Assembly (NCBI GenBank): GCA_001586965.3
Contig: LUCW03000397.1
Location: 25,001-72,500 of the forward strand
Length of the DNA: 47,500 nucleotides
Direction of reading: 5' to 3'
DNA from: Sphaeroforma sirkka
Lineage: Eukaryota; Opisthokonta; Ichthyosporea; Ichthyophonida
A program made the translations under genes and the position numbers. The notes beneath the pieces are model-generated. The model saw only the letters and a list, made by a program, of their open reading frames with translations. It had not been told where the DNA came from and ran no database searches. Below are positions 46,704 through 47,500 of the stretch, piece by piece; the first letter of the stretch is position 1, and every line of letters starts with the position of its first letter.

Positions 46704-47192
46704 TATATAGAGCAGATGGAGGTGGATAAAGATATGTGAACGCATAAGCATATGATAGTACGAAATGTCTAGAACCAGTCACATTTCAAAGCAAATCAAC
46801 AAACGTCATGCCAAGGTCTGACCCAGAGCGTTCAGGGAGGTCAGCCACTATATGTTCCTCTTTATTCAAACACTTCCTTTAGACCACTTGTCCACACACC
46901 AATGTCTTCACATGATAACCTCAGTGGGACATGACACAGAGTGCCAGTGCGATTAGAGTTTGAGCTCAGTGTGTTCTAGTATGCACGCACTATTATGTAC
47001 ATGCGCATTGCTACTCGTATATGCACGCCTCAGTCCACACACATGCACCCACACATGCACACACACATGTGCACACCTCCATGTACACACACATATGCAC
47101 ACCTCCATGTACACACACATGCACACGACATACAGGCTCAGCCATATGAATTGGAGTGACTGTGTTGGGGTCGATCTCGGGGAACTCGATAC
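43046..47192 (-). CDS. TOM1: TOM1-like VHS-GAT protein, 3' eight exons
   Basis: Exons from 5' to 3': about 47130-47192, 46494-46591, 45994-46098, 45062-45140, 44359-44527, 43888-43991, 43369-43428 and 43046-43080. Every junction is GT-AG and all phases agree except the first, where the donor is uncertain by a few bases. The first exon reads IEFPEIDPNTVTPIHM, the segment after the VHS domain in TOM1 proteins. Exons two to five build a GAT domain: DAQITK, LADELEIVKGNADVLDDMV, then EIVETTRAMHQRVVTLISQV, then NTLLLVNDQLVHGFDKYE. The acidic tail has DLIAMDTP, a possible clathrin-box-like motif, and ends DFDDFLGEGKN at the stop (43046-43048). TOM1 proteins bind ubiquitinated cargo on endosomes as ESCRT-0-like adaptors. 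The start and most of VHS lie beyond the right edge. GGA is less likely, as no ear domain follows. Confidence 0.88.
43200..43290 (-). repeat. Degenerate telomere-like CCCTAA strings in intron
   Basis: A run of imperfect AAGCCC/CCCTAAA units lies in the last intron of the TOM1-like gene. Similar short strings occur near 43512-43535, 44210-44260 and 45660-45990. They are too decayed to show a fixed unit. Confidence 0.5.
44583..44945 (-). repeat. 32-bp minisatellite in TOM1-like intron
   Basis: About eleven imperfect 32-bp units of the form AGACACTCATTGCAAGACAA followed by TGTAATATAAAT. Each unit contains CATTG...CAATG, a small inverted repeat. The array starts at the upstream side of the acceptor for the 44359-44527 exon and fills most of that intron. 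No unique spacers, so not CRISPR-like. Confidence 0.95.
45147..45450 (-). repeat. About 110-bp tandem repeat, three copies, in intron
   Basis: Three imperfect units sharing GTAGCAGG..AAGAG and CTCTTGAGTGAACAACT-type cores, with the first slightly shorter. Located in the intron upstream of the 45062-45140 exon. Confidence 0.9.
45782..46021 (-). repeat. About 120-bp tandem duplication including a splice donor
   Basis: Copies at 45782-45900 and 45901-46021 are nearly identical. The upstream copy (on the gene's strand) holds the last 28 bases of the GAT exon and its donor GTAAGTGCATGG. The other copy repeats the same exon end and a donor, GTAAGTGCGTGG, inside the intron. Each copy also has several TTAGGG-like strings. 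Confidence 0.93.
46139..46389 (-). repeat. 29-bp minisatellite in TOM1-like intron
   Basis: Between eight and nine imperfect 29-bp units of the type CATTATTCTCATGTACAAGC followed by GAGTGATAG. It fills most of the intron between the 45994-46098 and 46494-46591 exons, followed by a (CACA)n stretch at about 46424-46466. Confidence 0.95.
46660..46710. repeat. TA microsatellite
   Basis: (TA)n run with ATGTACA interruptions in the intron upstream of the 46494-46591 exon. Confidence 0.9.
47030..47128. repeat. CACACATG-type simple repeat
   Basis: Imperfect ACACACATG and CCTCCATGTACACAC units immediately downstream of the VHS-end exon donor, within the intron. Open frames of Cys/His/Val-rich type across it are artefacts of the repeat. 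Confidence 0.85.
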
Positions 47193-47194
47193 CT

Positions 47195-47500
47195 GGTGAG
47201 AGCAGTGGTAAGGGTAAAGGCGTCACAAAAAGGGTCAATAATGGGGGTCACAAAAGAGGTCAATAATGGGGGTCTAACACGATGTGGTCAAATACTAGTA
47301 ACAGTGCTCTAAGAACACGCATTCATCATGCCTCATAAAAAATGTTGACAAAATATCACACATTTGAGCTGTGCTAAAGCCCTCCAATTGCCGCAATATG
47401 CGATAACCAGTCACGCTTAGCACTCAACACACAGACATGCAGCCAACTGGGAAAGTGCACTCAAACCAAAATAATGAAACGACAACTATACTGTAGCCAG
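47195..47500. other. Right edge, intron of the TOM1-like gene
   Basis: Sequence upstream of the 47130-47192 exon on the gene's strand. It has a short duplication (GTCAATAATGGGGGTC twice near 47234-47272). No further exon was recognised before the window ends. Confidence 0.5.

Overview
The window is eukaryotic nuclear DNA. Genes are split by GT-AG introns, introns and gaps are full of microsatellites and minisatellites, and roughly half the window (about 12.9-38.6 kb) is a nest of Ty3/gypsy-type LTR retroelements. The host cannot be named from sequence alone. An ESCRT-type TOM1-like gene, an ankyrin gene and a protein kinase fused to a RING/IBR module point to a protist-like genome; a unicellular relative of animals (for example an ichthyosporean) would fit, but this is only a guess. 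Telomere-like TTTAGGG strings occur inside retroelements and introns.

Layout. 1-3.2 kb: AT-rich, long TA/TG microsatellites, no recognised gene. 3.2-5.6 kb (+): a small ankyrin-repeat gene of at least three exons, with a decayed fourth ankyrin exon inside one intron. 7.05-10.2 kb (+): a helical region, a protein kinase domain with DFD where DFG is usual, and a C-terminal RING/IBR-like zinc region. 10.45-10.66 kb: a 21-bp minisatellite. 11.9-12.3 kb (-): a single-exon GFA/CENP-V-fold protein. 12.89-13.12 kb: a piece of 28S rRNA cut off exactly by the LTR of element A.

Retroelement nest. Element A (minus, 13.12-18.47 kb) keeps one LTR and a 1,045-codon pol frame. Element D (plus, 18.48-19.41 kb) is a gag-protease piece of another gypsy family with classical CCHC knuckles. 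Elements B1 and B2 (plus, 19.41-35.15 kb) share a middle LTR, giving LTR-body-LTR-body-LTR. F (35.15-35.57 kb, minus) is a pol scrap related to A. E (plus, from 35.57 kb) has an A-like LTR and a gag with a tRNA-like sequence inside it. A further gypsy RT scrap lies near 38.2-38.6 kb. Pol in A and B has an extra NPPW-type domain between RNase H and integrase. All copies look broken or partial and are treated as fossils.

38.6-43.0 kb has no gene that I can support. 43.05-47.2 kb (-) holds eight 3' exons of a TOM1-like VHS-GAT gene, whose splice phases agree at every junction except the first; its 5' part lies beyond the right edge. Its introns carry three minisatellites, a tandem duplication that copies a splice donor, and decayed telomere-like strings.
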